A DNA stretch of 38,339 nucleotides, from NCBI GenBank assembly GCA_937864265.1, contig CALMIR010000057.1, positions 1 to 38,339 of the forward strand, written 5' to 3'. Below, piece after piece: positions 1 through 8,351 of the stretch. Position numbers and translations under genes: made by a program. Under the pieces are notes generated by a model. It saw only the letters and a list, made by a program, of their open reading frames with translations, was not told the origin of the DNA and did no database searches. How positions within the stretch are numbered: position 1 is the first letter of the stretch; each line of letters starts with the position of its first letter. The DNA comes from an uncultured Saprospirales bacterium (lineage in GTDB: Bacteria; Bacteroidota; Bacteroidia; Chitinophagales; Saprospiraceae).

Positions 1-213
1 AAGTCATCGGGAAAGAAATAGTTGTTTGAAGGTACAGTCTTGGCTTTGCCAAGACCAAACGTCCAGTGGACGTTTGACGAAGTGAACCGAGCCGCCCTCG
101 GCGAGGCTTGCAACCAATACCTTGATTGCAAAAAGTCATCGGGAAAGAAATAGTTGTTTGAAGGTACAGTCTTGGCTTTGCCAAGACACCGAGCCGCCCT
201 CGGCGAGGCTTGC
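1..213. repeat. Direct repeat of a hairpin-rich intergenic block
   Basis: A 55-bp block at 1-55 recurs exactly at 133-187, and a 26-bp block at 86-111 recurs at 188-213. The two copies differ because the first carries 30 extra bases (56-85) that contain a perfect 8-bp inverted repeat (AAACGTCC/GGACGTTT). Each 55-bp copy ends in a hairpin (GTCTTGG/CCAAGAC), and the 26-bp part contains CCGAG/CTCGG. I see no gene here. This looks like an interspersed intergenic repeat whose copies differ by an inserted palindrome. The left copy may continue beyond the window. Confidence 0.85.
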
Positions 214-501
214 GATATTCCCATCCTTTTCAATTTCCAAAAGTAAAGCCAAGCCCTTGGAGGAGGAGTGCCAGTTTATGTCACCCTTTCAGGGTTTTGC
301 CAAGCGTGTGTCGGGCATTATAAAAATGCCACCGCTTCGCGGTTCGAGTTTGGAGCAGCCTGGCAAGTGTCGGTGTGACTTTGGACTCACGCCGACACTT
401 CTCCGCCTTTTCTAGAAACCCTGTGGGGGCAAGCGTCGCTTGAGCCTCGAGTTAAGCAGACTCTTGATGGACAAGCATTCACCACTTAAAATTTAAAATA
501 C
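214..501. other. Intergenic stretch with a strong hairpin, no convincing gene
   Basis: Together with the repeat to its left this makes about 500 bp without a supported gene. It holds a 14-bp stem with one mismatch (365-378 paired with 387-400, 8-nt loop) that could end transcription on either strand, although no clean T-tract follows. An open frame at 122-415 crosses the repeats and has no recognisable protein features. Confidence 0.5.
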
Positions 502-777
502 ATGTCCACCTACCTCATCATCGAGCATTTCCGGAAAGACTGCATCAAAAAACTGTACCAGCGTTTTGATGAAAAAGGGCGGATGCTGCCCGAAGGGCTG
601 CGCTATGTGAACAGTTGGATCGACGAATCCGTGACGGTTTGTTATCAGGTGATGGAAAGCGAATCGAGGGAGTTACTGCAGGCCTGGATTCGACATTGGG
701 AAGACTTGGCCGATTTTGAAATCATACCAGTCATCGATTCTGCGGAGGCCAAAAGGCGGGTGCTGGGCATGGATTGA
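502..777 (+). CDS. DUF3303-like small protein
   Basis: This is a 91-aa protein that I recognise as DUF3303-like from the N-terminal pattern YLIIEHF, the central EGLRYVNSWIDE and CYQVMES segments, and the C-terminal pattern LADFEIIPVIDSAEA. The family's usual length is about 90 aa, so the gene appears complete. It has no signal peptide or membrane segment and is presumably cytosolic. The fold is probably a small ferredoxin-like (dimeric alpha-beta barrel) domain, but no biochemical function is established. It is monocistronic, and a weak hairpin follows it at 792-816. Confidence 0.8.
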   Translation: MSTYLIIEHFRKDCIKKLYQRFDEKGRMLPEGLRYVNSWIDESVTVCYQVMESESRELLQAWIRHWEDLADFEIIPVIDSAEAKRRVLGMD

Positions 778-791
778 GGTTAGTAATCTAG

Positions 792-816
792 GCATGCTGG
801 AAAAACCAGAGCATGC
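792..816 (+). terminator. Weak terminator-like hairpin after the DUF3303 gene
   Basis: A 7-bp inverted repeat (GCATGCT at 792-798, AGCATGC at 810-816) lies 15 bases after the stop codon. The loop is A-rich and no T-tract follows, so the terminator call rests mainly on position. Confidence 0.3.
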
Positions 817-967
817 AACACCCCATCCATCTAGCGACTCAATCGCCAACAGCTTACAGTCCTTTTCCTAGATGGTCTATGTAAGGATGCCTATATCCAG
901 CGTACCTGGCATGGAGACCATACCACTGCCACTCTACCCCTACCCCATTGAAAGGGATGGAATCGAG

Positions 968-1438
968 TTAGTTATGATACGCTTGGTTGTGCACGAGTGC
1001 GTTCCCGCAGCTGGCACAATTACCAGATGCCCCAGCGCCACCTGCGCAACCATTGGCGCAAGTGTAGTGCCAAATGCCCGCAGCATTCTGTGCCGGACTG
1101 GTATTGTTAGCGGGTGGTACAATTGCGTTGTCGCTATTATTAAATGGCGACTGGATATTTGGCTGCGGATTGTTACCTGGATCATTGGCATGGAAAGCCT
1201 GGTTGTGTACCAGCACGGCATTGCACTGGCTACAGTTTCCTTGCGCTTCACCACCCGAACCAACATGGCCGTTGGGGCAAATGTAATGTTCTACAGCCGC
1301 CGCACTAGCGGGATTGGGAGCCTGTTCCGCCCCTGGTACTACATCTGCACCCGGTGTCGGCGGTCCAGCAGCTTCGTTCTTACAAGCACTTGCGTACAAA
1401 CCTAGTGCCACGATCGTCATTATAAGCGTCTTCTTCAT
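968..1438 (-). CDS. Lipoprotein with two Cys-rich, probably zinc-binding, repeats
   Basis: I start this 156-aa protein at the ATG at 1438 (MKKTLIMTIV) because that gives a normal lipoprotein signal peptide. The hydrophobic stretch ends in SAC, so the lipidated Cys is probably residue 19. The mature part has two similar modules with the pattern HYxCxNGxxGxGxxxGNCxxC...LVHNQAxH, separated by a Pro/Asn-rich linker. Each module has a spaced Cys pair and conserved His, which suggests a small zinc or other metal-binding knuckle, as in 'heavy-metal binding' lipoproteins of Bacteroidota. The protein is likely exported and membrane-anchored. Its function is unknown. Confidence 0.75.
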   Translation of the reverse strand: MKKTLIMTIVALGLYASACKNEAAGPPTPGADVVPGAEQAPNPASAAAVEHYICPNGHVGSGGEAQGNCSQCNAVLVHNQAFHANDPGNNPQPNIQSPFNNSDNAIVPPANNTSPAQNAAGIWHYTCANGCAGGAGASGNCASCGNALVHNQAYHN

Positions 1439-1484
1439 TTTATATACTTTTTGCAATTAGCCTGTAAAGTAACGCAGAAAAATT

Positions 1485-1552
1485 GACTTCCCGATTTTGT
1501 CCTTATCCAAGCTGACTCCGTTAGGGTAAAGACTTTGATAAATCGGGAAGTC
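1485..1552. repeat. 13-bp perfect inverted repeat upstream of the lipoprotein gene
   Basis: GACTTCCCGATTT (1485-1497) and AAATCGGGAAGTC (1540-1552) are perfect inverted copies separated by 42 bases, with A/T-rich flanks outside. The element lies between the divergent lipoprotein and acetyltransferase genes. It could be an operator, a small-RNA-like fold or a minimal mobile repeat; the sequence alone does not decide. Confidence 0.6.
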
Positions 1553-1668
1553 ATTTTTTGCACACTACAAAGGTAATGCAATTTTCAAAATGCTTGGTTT
1601 TTGAATATGCCTTTTAGTACCTTCACAAATCGTCTAATTAGTGCGATGGGGCGAACGAAAGCCCGATA

Positions 1669-2235
1669 ATGGTTCAAAAAACAAGCCATATGGAAGAACC
1701 TCCTGTTTCAAGATTTCCAATGCTGATGACTTCGCGCCTGGTGTTGAGACCAATATGGGGAATAGACCTGGCTGCTTTATTTGCCTTGCGATCGGATGCG
1801 CGGGTCAATCGCTATTTAGATCGCCCTTTGGCTCAAAACGAGGGTGATGTCAAGGAATTTATGATCAATATCCGTCAGGGACAGGAGCGAGGAGAGCACT
1901 TGTACTGGGTCATTACTTCTTTGGAGGAGGCGACGCTTCTGGGCGCAATTGGTTTGTGGAATTTTTCGGATGACCGGAGAGAGGCAGAACTGGGATTTGA
2001 GTTGCTGCCCGATTTTCAGGGTCAGGGTATCATGGCAGAAGCTTTACAGATGATTTTACATTTTGCCTTCAGCGTTGTAGCGCTTGAAACGGTAAATGCT
2101 TTTACGCATCCCGATAATGCGGCATCCATTCGATCATTGGAAAAACAAGGCTTTGTTTCCATGTCAGAACAAGCGGCAGCAGCAGAAGGCATGCTGCAAT
2201 TTAGGTTGAAAAAGTCCGATCTGCTGCCAGTGTGA
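1669..2235 (+). CDS. GNAT-family N-acetyltransferase (RimJ/RimL type)
   Basis: This 188-aa protein has the Acetyltransf_3 layout. It opens with TSRLVLRP, continues with the core GAIGLWNF and AELGFELLPDFQGQGIMAEAL (about residues 95-125), and ends with the FTHPDNAASIRSLEKQGF segment typical of RimJ/RimL-like enzymes. The QGQGIM loop is the acetyl-CoA pyrophosphate-binding motif. Members transfer acetyl groups to protein N-termini, amino sugars or small amines; the substrate here cannot be told. Start codons at residues 8, 18 and 20 are also possible, since the family often begins close to TSRL. It is probably cytosolic and monocistronic. Confidence 0.88.
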   Translation: MVQKTSHMEEPPVSRFPMLMTSRLVLRPIWGIDLAALFALRSDARVNRYLDRPLAQNEGDVKEFMINIRQGQERGEHLYWVITSLEEATLLGAIGLWNFSDDRREAELGFELLPDFQGQGIMAEALQMILHFAFSVVALETVNAFTHPDNAASIRSLEKQGFVSMSEQAAAAEGMLQFRLKKSDLLPV

Positions 2236-2286
2236 AATATTGGGTTGCCAAATGGCCGAAATGTTACAGGCATTTCTCTGGATTGC

Positions 2287-2336
2287 CCATGTTTTTGTCC
2301 GGCAAGAACCCGGAACTTTGCCCTAAAAAAACATGG
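2287..2336 (+). promoter_or_regulatory. Hairpin covering the start codon of the cupin gene
   Basis: CCATGTTTTT (2287-2296) pairs perfectly with AAAAACATGG (2327-2336), and an inner TCCGG/CCGGA pair (2298-2302 with 2310-2314) extends the fold. The right arm includes the ATG at 2333. If transcription begins upstream of 2287, this fold could hide the start codon. It could equally be a terminator for the preceding acetyltransferase gene. Confidence 0.4.
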
Positions 2337-2686
2337 ATACAACACTTCAACAAGACATCCGTTCCACTTCTCGTATGGAGTGGCAGCCTTTGAAAGAAGC
2401 AGGCGTTGACACAAGTGGCATTTTCGTAAAAATTCTACGGGTAGATGGCAGCGGGCGGCCACCTAGCTTTTTGCTGCGCTTTGACCCGGGTGCTGCTTAT
2501 CCCTACCACAACCACCCGGCTGGCGAAGAATTGTTTGTGCTGGAAGGTTCTTGCATCTTGGAAGGCAGCGTTTTGGAGCAAGGCGACTATTTGTACACGC
2601 CGCCAGGATTTAAACACAGCGTAAAGACCGAAACGGGTTGTGTTTTGCTGTTTCTGGTACCGGAAGAGGTGGAAATAATCTCCTAA
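2333..2686 (+). CDS. Cupin-domain protein (ChrR-like)
   Basis: This 117-aa single-domain cupin carries motif 1 as PYHNHPAGEELFVLEG (about residues 57-72) and motif 2 as GDYLYTPPGFKHS (about residues 84-96). His and Glu residues are placed to bind a metal. It resembles the anti-ECFsigma ChrR-type cupin and related sensor or dioxygenase-like proteins, with no attached sigma-binding domain. It ends 9 bases before the AraC-type regulator and is probably co-transcribed with it. The pair could form a small sensing unit, but that is inference. Confidence 0.85.
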   Translation: MDTTLQQDIRSTSRMEWQPLKEAGVDTSGIFVKILRVDGSGRPPSFLLRFDPGAAYPYHNHPAGEELFVLEGSCILEGSVLEQGDYLYTPPGFKHSVKTETGCVLLFLVPEEVEIIS

Positions 2687-2695
2687 CTTTGGGGC

Positions 2696-3484
2696 ATGGT
2701 AGCTGTTTTTCCGCTTGAAGACTATACGGCCTTGAGGCAAGCCCGCCGGGTCATGCGTTATCTGGTGATCTACTGTACCGAAGGTAATGCCCGAATAACC
2801 ATTGATGAAAAGTCATTTGAGTTGCAGGAGAACGAAGTCATTACGGTAACTTCCGGGCAAGTGCATTTTTTGGAAAACCCCGGCGAAGCCCAAGGTTTGG
2901 TGCTGGAGTTTAGCTTTGATTTTTTCTGCAAAGATGACGCTGACTTGGAACTCATTTTCCACAATGGGCTATTTTGCCATTTTGACCTTAATGAAATAGT
3001 GAAATTGCCCAATCGGAAATCCACCACTCATCTGTTGGAACAGATTCGATTAGAATTGGAAAGAAAACCACATCAACACCTGATGGCTATACATGCTTAT
3101 GTAAAACTGATGCTCATTGCAATCAATCGAGCTAAAATAGAACAGGGCAGCGAAGTTTGGAAACCCGAGGCCCTGTTTTTGAAGTTTCTGGAGTTGGTCC
3201 GCGCCAATTTTCGCCACAATTATCCTTTAAAACATTATACGGCCCTACTGCAAACGACCGAACTGAAATTGAATGAGTTGTCTAAAGCTTATACTGGAAA
3301 AACGGCTCAAATGGTTTTATTTGGTCTGATCGCCTCAGAGGCCAAACGATTGCTTATTTATGAAAAAATTTCCATCAAAGAAATAGCCGCCGCCCTGGGT
3401 TTCAACGATCCTTTTTATTTTTCTCATTTCTTTAAAAAACAGGTTGGCATCTCGCCAAAAGGGTGGCGGGAGCGAATAGGGTAA
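2696..3484 (+). CDS. AraC-family transcriptional regulator
   Basis: This 262-aa protein has an N-terminal cupin-like sensing domain (about residues 1-100; VIYCTEGNARITID, ENEVITVTSGQVHFLE). Its C-terminal double helix-turn-helix ends in IKEIAAALGFNDPFYFSHFFKKQVGISPKGWR (about residues 228-260), the hallmark AraC signature. It probably activates or represses nearby genes, possibly the upstream cupin gene 9 bases away, in response to a small ligand that cannot be named. The start at 2696 leaves a short gap to the upstream stop and fits the family length. Confidence 0.9.
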   Translation: MVAVFPLEDYTALRQARRVMRYLVIYCTEGNARITIDEKSFELQENEVITVTSGQVHFLENPGEAQGLVLEFSFDFFCKDDADLELIFHNGLFCHFDLNEIVKLPNRKSTTHLLEQIRLELERKPHQHLMAIHAYVKLMLIAINRAKIEQGSEVWKPEALFLKFLELVRANFRHNYPLKHYTALLQTTELKLNELSKAYTGKTAQMVLFGLIASEAKRLLIYEKISIKEIAAALGFNDPFYFSHFFKKQVGISPKGWRERIG

Positions 3485-3503
3485 TGAAACGAAATTTATT
3501 GCA

Positions 3504-3983
3504 TTAATCTTCCTCCTCATCCTGCTCTTCACCCGCTTCCTCGTCATCACCTTGTTGTAAAAAGTTGCCTTGGGCATCGAAAAGCAGTTCGACTTCTTGG
3601 CCGCCAATTTTGTATTCGACCTCGTATTTAAGGCCATCAGGTGTTTCGATTTTTTCTGCTTCGGTGATGGTCTGATCGCCGTATTGAGCGCTTAGGTAAT
3701 TCAAAATTGAAGCGGGAAGTTCATTTACGTTGAGTGCTGTTTCCGTAAGCAAAATGCCTCCTTTTGCGTTTAGGACCACTTCCCTATCCAATCCATTAGC
3801 TTGGTATTCGGCCTGAAAATTATCACCTGCTTTGTACCATTTAACCGCTTGAGCATCGGCGTGTTTTTGCTGAAATGCTTGCATGACGGGTTCAGGTATC
3901 TGGGAGTTTTGAAGGGTGTCTTTGGAGCAGGAAAAAACCTCTGCTGCTAGTCCCAAAACGACAAATAATCTGATTATTTTCAT
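3504..3983 (-). CDS. PepSY-like (DUF2874) lipoprotein
   Basis: This 159-aa protein begins with a hydrophobic leader ending in FSC, so Cys19 is the likely lipidation site. The body has repeated PepSY-like elements (VMQAFQQKHADAQAVKWYKAGDNFQAEY, then ILNYLSAQYGDQTITEAEKIETPDGLKYEVEY), typical of the DUF2874/beta-lactamase-inhibitor-like proteins common in Bacteroidota. The last 16 or so residues are almost all Glu/Asp. It is probably periplasmic. It lies on the same strand and downstream of the histidine kinase, an arrangement often seen for PepSY-like proteins, so it may modulate that sensor. A 190-bp gap separates the two genes. Confidence 0.8.
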   Translation of the reverse strand: MKIIRLFVVLGLAAEVFSCSKDTLQNSQIPEPVMQAFQQKHADAQAVKWYKAGDNFQAEYQANGLDREVVLNAKGGILLTETALNVNELPASILNYLSAQYGDQTITEAEKIETPDGLKYEVEYKIGGQEVELLFDAQGNFLQQGDDEEAGEEQDEEED

Positions 3984-4174
3984 GGTAACTGAATTTTCAA
4001 GTTAACAATTTTTACAAAGATAGAAGGGGAATTTGGAGCAATTCTGTACCCAGGTAGCAGGTTGTAATTGGCGGGCAGCAAATAGCTACTATTCGATTGA
4101 TAATCAAAATCTTATTTATTGATGATGCTTATTAATCCATTTAGAGGCCACAAAAATTGTATGGAACGTGGCTT

Positions 4175-5422
4175 TTAGAACTCGACGCACAATACATGCC
4201 AGGGATCATCGACGCTGTAATCAATTTTCCAACCATAGCTGTCGCAAATGGATCGAACAATGGCCAAGCCCAATCCAGCCGAGCCGCTGGCATCTGTCCC
4301 TTTGCGGAAACGCTCAAAAAGCAGCGCCGGATCTAGGTTCAAAGCCCTACCTGTATTGCGGATCAATAGCTGGTTTTCCAACACGTGGATTTCAATACTG
4401 CCTTGAGGAATATTGTGCTCAATGGCATTGATCAGGAGGTTGGAAAGCAAGGTTTCCAGCAATACGGGGTGTGCTTCGATCTGCGTATCGGAGCCTATAT
4501 TTTTAAGCAGGCTCAATTGTTTTTCGCGGATAAAATCTTCATACAGCAGCAATAATTTATCCAGTTGTTCCATGACAGAAAGTGAACTGGTGCCTTCAAA
4601 TTGCCTGTTTTCTATTTTCGACAGCAACAATAAAGCGCGATTCAAGCGACTCAAGCGATGCACCGCACTCATGGCTACCTGTATGTGTCGGGCTTGAGAT
4701 TTCGGGAGATCAGGCGTTTGCAACGAATCCTCCAATCGGCTGCTGATAATGGCCAGCGGGGTCTGAATTTCATGGGCGGCATTTTCTGTAAAGGCTTTCA
4801 GTGCCTGATAGTCTGATCGGACTTTATTCGTCAGGCGCTCCGCTACTGCTTTAAGTTCCTGAAATTCTGTAATCGAACTACTGGCCCAGGCGATGTTGTC
4901 GTCTTGTCGCAAAGAAAAGGCTTTTAAGTTTCCCAGATTTTGATAAAAAGGCAACCACATTTTTTTGAAAAACCGCCTATTCAGCCACCACAACAACGTC
5001 AACAACGCCCCAAAAATAAAGACCAAAGCCAGTCCAATGCTATTCAGAAAATCGTGTGGTTCAAGAATCACTTGGCGCAGGGTAAGGGCATAGGATGTTC
5101 CGTTGTGGTTCAGCACCGTATAAATTTCCCGAAAGGTCTCCTCCTCCGCTTCTATCGGGTCGAAAAGCAGTACCTTTTTGATGATGGTGGTATCGGCCTG
5201 AAAATCGTCGAACGTATCGATCTCTATGACTGGTGGCAAAGCCGCAACCGACTCGCCAGCCTGTAGCTTTATGCTGATGCGCTCAGCATTGACCAGCAGT
5301 TTTTCCGTCGTCTCCGCTTGGACAACCCAGTTCAAAAATAGATACAAAATTCCCCCGGCTAACAACATCAATACCGCCGAGAAAATTAAGTACAAGCGGG
5401 CTGTTTTTTGCATCAATTTCAT
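4175..5422 (-). CDS. Sensor histidine kinase
   Basis: This 415-aa kinase has transmembrane helices at about residues 10-33 and 128-148 enclosing a roughly 95-aa periplasmic sensor part. The HisKA H-box is FTENAAHEIQTPLA, with phospho-acceptor His217. In the HATPase domain the N-box lies around NLLINAIEHN (328-337) and a G-box GLGLAI at 383-388. The domain ends shortly after the G-box, as in compact Bacteroidota kinases. Its ATG overlaps the response-regulator stop by 4 bases (ATGA), so the two are translationally coupled and surely form one two-component system. The signal is unknown. Confidence 0.93.
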   Translation of the reverse strand: MKLMQKTARLYLIFSAVLMLLAGGILYLFLNWVVQAETTEKLLVNAERISIKLQAGESVAALPPVIEIDTFDDFQADTTIIKKVLLFDPIEAEEETFREIYTVLNHNGTSYALTLRQVILEPHDFLNSIGLALVFIFGALLTLLWWLNRRFFKKMWLPFYQNLGNLKAFSLRQDDNIAWASSSITEFQELKAVAERLTNKVRSDYQALKAFTENAAHEIQTPLAIISSRLEDSLQTPDLPKSQARHIQVAMSAVHRLSRLNRALLLLSKIENRQFEGTSSLSVMEQLDKLLLLYEDFIREKQLSLLKNIGSDTQIEAHPVLLETLLSNLLINAIEHNIPQGSIEIHVLENQLLIRNTGRALNLDPALLFERFRKGTDASGSAGLGLAIVRSICDSYGWKIDYSVDDPWHVLCVEF

Positions 5423-6096
5423 TGGTCTGAAAATTTATAGCCCAGTCCATATAACGTTTGCAGGTAATCCCGGCCTTTTTTTTCGGCCATTTTCCGTCGC
5501 AGGTTTTTCACATGGGTGTAAATAAAATCGTAATTGTTGGCCATTTCCAGATGATCGCCCCAAAGTTGCATGGCTATGGCTTCCTTTGTCAGTACCCGGT
5601 TGCGGTTGACGATCAGGTACAAGAGCAGGGCGTATTCTTTTTGCGTCAGCTCCAGCGATTCGCCGTTTACTGTGGCACGTTGTTCCTCTGTGTATAAGGT
5701 GATTTCATTAAAAGTCAGCGTTTTGTGGCCGCCAAACTGGCGCCTGCGAATAATGGCGTTGACCCGAGCCAAGAGTTCGCCCATGTGAAAGGGCTTGGGG
5801 AGGTAATCATCCGCACCGAGTTCTAAGCCACTGATTTTGTCGTCCAGCGCATTTTTAGCCGACAGAATAAGTACGCCAGTGGCAGGTTCGTCTTCTTTAA
5901 GCTCGCGCAAAAGTTGCAATCCGTTCCCCCCTGGCAGGGTAATATCCAGCAGAACAACATCATATACGTAAAGCGCTAGCTTTTCCCGGGCTTTGGGAAA
6001 ATCCATAGCCGTTTCACAGACATAGCCCTTTTCAGTCAAGAGGTGGCAGATGCTTTCAGACAGGTCTTTTTCGTCTTCTACAATCAGAAATTTCAT
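5419..6096 (-). CDS. OmpR-family response regulator
   Basis: I choose the ATG at 6096 (MKFLIVEDE), giving 225 aa. The frame stays open further upstream, but that part is not receiver-like. The receiver domain has acidic residues E7/D8, phospho-acceptor Asp51 in VVLLDITLPGGNG and the conserved Lys101 in LPKPF. The C-terminal winged helix (about 130-225) has the OmpR/PhoB pattern with LTQKEYALLLYLIVNRNRVLTKEAI and ends YLQTLYGLGYKF. It is the partner of the histidine kinase encoded directly downstream. Confidence 0.94.
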   Translation of the reverse strand: MKFLIVEDEKDLSESICHLLTEKGYVCETAMDFPKAREKLALYVYDVVLLDITLPGGNGLQLLRELKEDEPATGVLILSAKNALDDKISGLELGADDYLPKPFHMGELLARVNAIIRRRQFGGHKTLTFNEITLYTEEQRATVNGESLELTQKEYALLLYLIVNRNRVLTKEAIAMQLWGDHLEMANNYDFIYTHVKNLRRKMAEKKGRDYLQTLYGLGYKFSDQ

Positions 6097-6206
6097 GGAA
6101 TAAAGATACAGCGGAAATTTTGGAGGAAAGTTGAAGCAGCACCGAAGAACTAATTTGATCTTGAGGCGTTTCATTGATTTGAATTGAAAAGCTGAAACCA
6201 ATCGGA

Positions 6207-7694
6207 ATGAATACCACTGCAACTACCCTCGGGGAATTGAAAAAAAGCGACTACCAACCCAAAAACATCAAGGACGAGCTTCGCGACAACCTCATACGCA
6301 AAATTCGCAACAAGGAAACCATTTTTGAAGGCATTATCGGGTTTGAAGATACCGTCATTCCCGACCTGGAACGCGCCATCCTATCTCGCCACAATATGTT
6401 GTTATTGGGATTAAGGGGGCAGGCCAAGACGCGTATTGCCCGTTTGTTGATTCATTTGATGGATGAATACATTCCTGTGGTAGCTGGCAGTGAACTCAAC
6501 GATGATCCCCTTCAACCCCTTTCCAGGTATGCGGTTGATTTGATTGCAGAAAAAGGAGATGCCACCCCAATTGAGTGGCTGCACCGCAGCAAGCGTTATG
6601 TAGAGAAATTGGCCACCCCCGATGTGAGCGTGGCCGATTTGGTGGGCGATGTGGATCCGATCAAGGCCGCAACCCTGAAGTTGCCCTATTCCGATGAGCG
6701 AGTGATCCACTTTGGTTTGGTTCCCCGCGCACACCGCTCGATTTTTGTGATCAACGAGTTGCCCGATTTGCAGCCCCGCATCCAAGTTTCGCTGTTCAAT
6801 ATTCTACAAGAAGGCGATATACAAATTCGCGGCTTCAAGCTGCGTTTGCCGCTGGACATCCATTTCATCTTTACGGCCAACCCCGAAGATTACACCAACC
6901 GGGGCAGCATCGTAACGCCTTTGAAAGACCGCATTCAAAGCCAGATATTGACCCACTACCCCAAAACAGTGGACATAGCCCGCCAAATCACCTTGCAGGA
7001 GGCCAATCTGGCCAAAGCGCAGCGGGAAGATGTCGTTGTGCCCGATTTGATGCACATCTTGCTGGAGCAAATATCTTTTGAAGCCCGGGAAAGTGAGTTC
7101 ATTGATGAAAAAAGCGGGGTTTCGGCCCGTTTGTCCATTAGTGCCTACGAAAACCTGGTGAGTACCGCCGAGCGTCGGATGTTGCGCAACCGGGAGCAAA
7201 AAGGAGTGGCTCGGATTACCGATTTTTGGGGTGTGGTGCCTTCTATTACTGGCAAGGTGGAATTGGTATATGAAGGGGAGCAGGAAGGGCCTTATAGCGT
7301 GGCCATGCTGCTGTTGAATCAAGCGGTAAAGCGCTTGTTCCTCGATCATTTCCCCAATCCCGATCAATTGAAAAAGAAGGCGGAACGCGATCCCTACGGC
7401 ACCATTCGCGCCTGGTTTGCTGGTGGCAATCAGGTGAACTTACTAAATGATGCCAGTGAGGCCGATTTCAAAAAAGAATTGGATCAGGTTGCTGGATTGA
7501 GAAAACTGGTAGAAAGCGTCCTATCGATAAAAGGCGACGAAGTTTATACCTACATGGAACTGGTGCTGCACGGGCTGGCAGAATTTGAGGTAGTGAGCAA
7601 GGAAATCATGGAATCCAGCCTTTCTTTTCGCGATTTACTAGCCAATATGTTGGAGGACGATCTTTTTGACGACGATGATTTTGGAGATAACTGA
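6207..7694 (+). CDS. MoxR/Mg-chelatase-like AAA+ ATPase
   Basis: This 495-aa ATPase has a Walker A loop GLRGQAKTR (residues 68-76, Lys74) and a Walker B at IFVINELPDL (179-188), where the usual Asp is Asn183 before Glu184. It belongs with the magnesium-chelatase-subunit-I/MoxR-like ATPases that usually act with a VWA-domain partner to remodel or load cofactors into proteins. No VWA gene is visible in the window. The C-terminus is strongly acidic (DDLFDDDDFGDN). It is divergent from the two-component operon. It is not the eCIS-type ATPase: it lies outside the cluster and its sequence is of the MoxR kind. Confidence 0.85.
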   Translation: MNTTATTLGELKKSDYQPKNIKDELRDNLIRKIRNKETIFEGIIGFEDTVIPDLERAILSRHNMLLLGLRGQAKTRIARLLIHLMDEYIPVVAGSELNDDPLQPLSRYAVDLIAEKGDATPIEWLHRSKRYVEKLATPDVSVADLVGDVDPIKAATLKLPYSDERVIHFGLVPRAHRSIFVINELPDLQPRIQVSLFNILQEGDIQIRGFKLRLPLDIHFIFTANPEDYTNRGSIVTPLKDRIQSQILTHYPKTVDIARQITLQEANLAKAQREDVVVPDLMHILLEQISFEARESEFIDEKSGVSARLSISAYENLVSTAERRMLRNREQKGVARITDFWGVVPSITGKVELVYEGEQEGPYSVAMLLLNQAVKRLFLDHFPNPDQLKKKAERDPYGTIRAWFAGGNQVNLLNDASEADFKKELDQVAGLRKLVESVLSIKGDEVYTYMELVLHGLAEFEVVSKEIMESSLSFRDLLANMLEDDLFDDDDFGDN

Positions 7695-7703
7695 TCGGCA
7701 GGC

Positions 7704-7711
7704 TATATTTA
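7704..7711 (+). promoter_or_regulatory. Possible Bacteroidota -7 element
   Basis: TATATTTA matches the Bacteroidota -7 consensus TAnnTTTG except for the last base and lies about 20 bases before the ATG at 7733. I could not see a clear -33 TTTG partner. Confidence 0.3.
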
Positions 7712-7732
7712 CCTAAAAATACAGCCAGGCTT

Positions 7733-8350
7733 ATGCTTTTAAAAATCAACCCGGACAATCCTGAAGCCAGAAAGATCAACCAGGCCGTAGAAGTACTGGA
7801 AACGGGCGGGATCATCATTTACCCAACCGATACCGTCTATGGCATTGGTTGCGATATATTCAACAATAAAGCCGTTGAGCGAATTTGCAAAATCAGAGGA
7901 CTTGACCCGGAACGAGCCATGCTGTCGTTTATGTGCAAGGACATCAGCCAAGCCTCAGAATATACCAAACCGATCGACAATCACATTTTTAGGCTGCTAA
8001 AAAAGCACCTGCCTGGCCCTTTTACTTTTGTATTGGAAGCCAACAATCAGGTGCCCAAGCTGTTCAAAAATAAGAAAAAGACCGTTGGAATTCGAGTCCC
8101 GGACAACACCATTTGTCAAACGCTGTTGGAAGCCCTTGGCCGCCCAATTCTGACTACCTCCCTAAAATCGGACGACGAGATCCTGGAATATTTCAACGAC
8201 CCGCAGGATATCCATGATGATTTTAAAAAAATCGTGGATATGGTCATCGATGGGGGTATCGGAGGCAATACACCTTCTACTTTGATAGACTGCACTAAGG
8301 CAGAGCCTGAAGTCATTCGGCAGGGTGCAGGGGTGATTAGTTTGGACTGA
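7733..8350 (+). CDS. YrdC/Sua5/YciO-family protein (threonylcarbamoyl-AMP synthase family)
   Basis: This 205-aa single-domain protein carries the family signature GGIIIYPTDTVYGIGCD (about residues 26-42), KIRGLDPERAMLSFMC (about 53-68) and HLPGPFTFVLEAN (about 90-102), and it ends with PSTLIDC and VIRQGAGVI. Enzymes of this family make threonylcarbamoyl-AMP for the t6A37 modification of ANN-decoding tRNAs. The usual KRxxxKP-type segment is changed to DPERAMLSFM, which points to the YciO-like branch, so t6A activity is likely but not certain. It is cytosolic and stands alone. Confidence 0.85.
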   Translation: MLLKINPDNPEARKINQAVEVLETGGIIIYPTDTVYGIGCDIFNNKAVERICKIRGLDPERAMLSFMCKDISQASEYTKPIDNHIFRLLKKHLPGPFTFVLEANNQVPKLFKNKKKTVGIRVPDNTICQTLLEALGRPILTTSLKSDDEILEYFNDPQDIHDDFKKIVDMVIDGGIGGNTPSTLIDCTKAEPEVIRQGAGVISLD

Positions 8351-8351
8351 G

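Noticed and set aside
122-415. Open frame of 97 codons in the left intergenic region
   Set aside because: It crosses the direct repeat and hairpins, has no protein-like pattern and no recognisable family.
872-1405. Plus-strand frame of 177 codons
   Set aside because: It lies opposite the lipoprotein gene, whose signal peptide and repeated Cys modules are clearly real.
6207-7694. MoxR-like ATPase as the missing eCIS ATPase
   Set aside because: It is separated from the cluster by several unrelated genes and has the MoxR/Mg-chelatase sequence pattern, not that of Pvc15.
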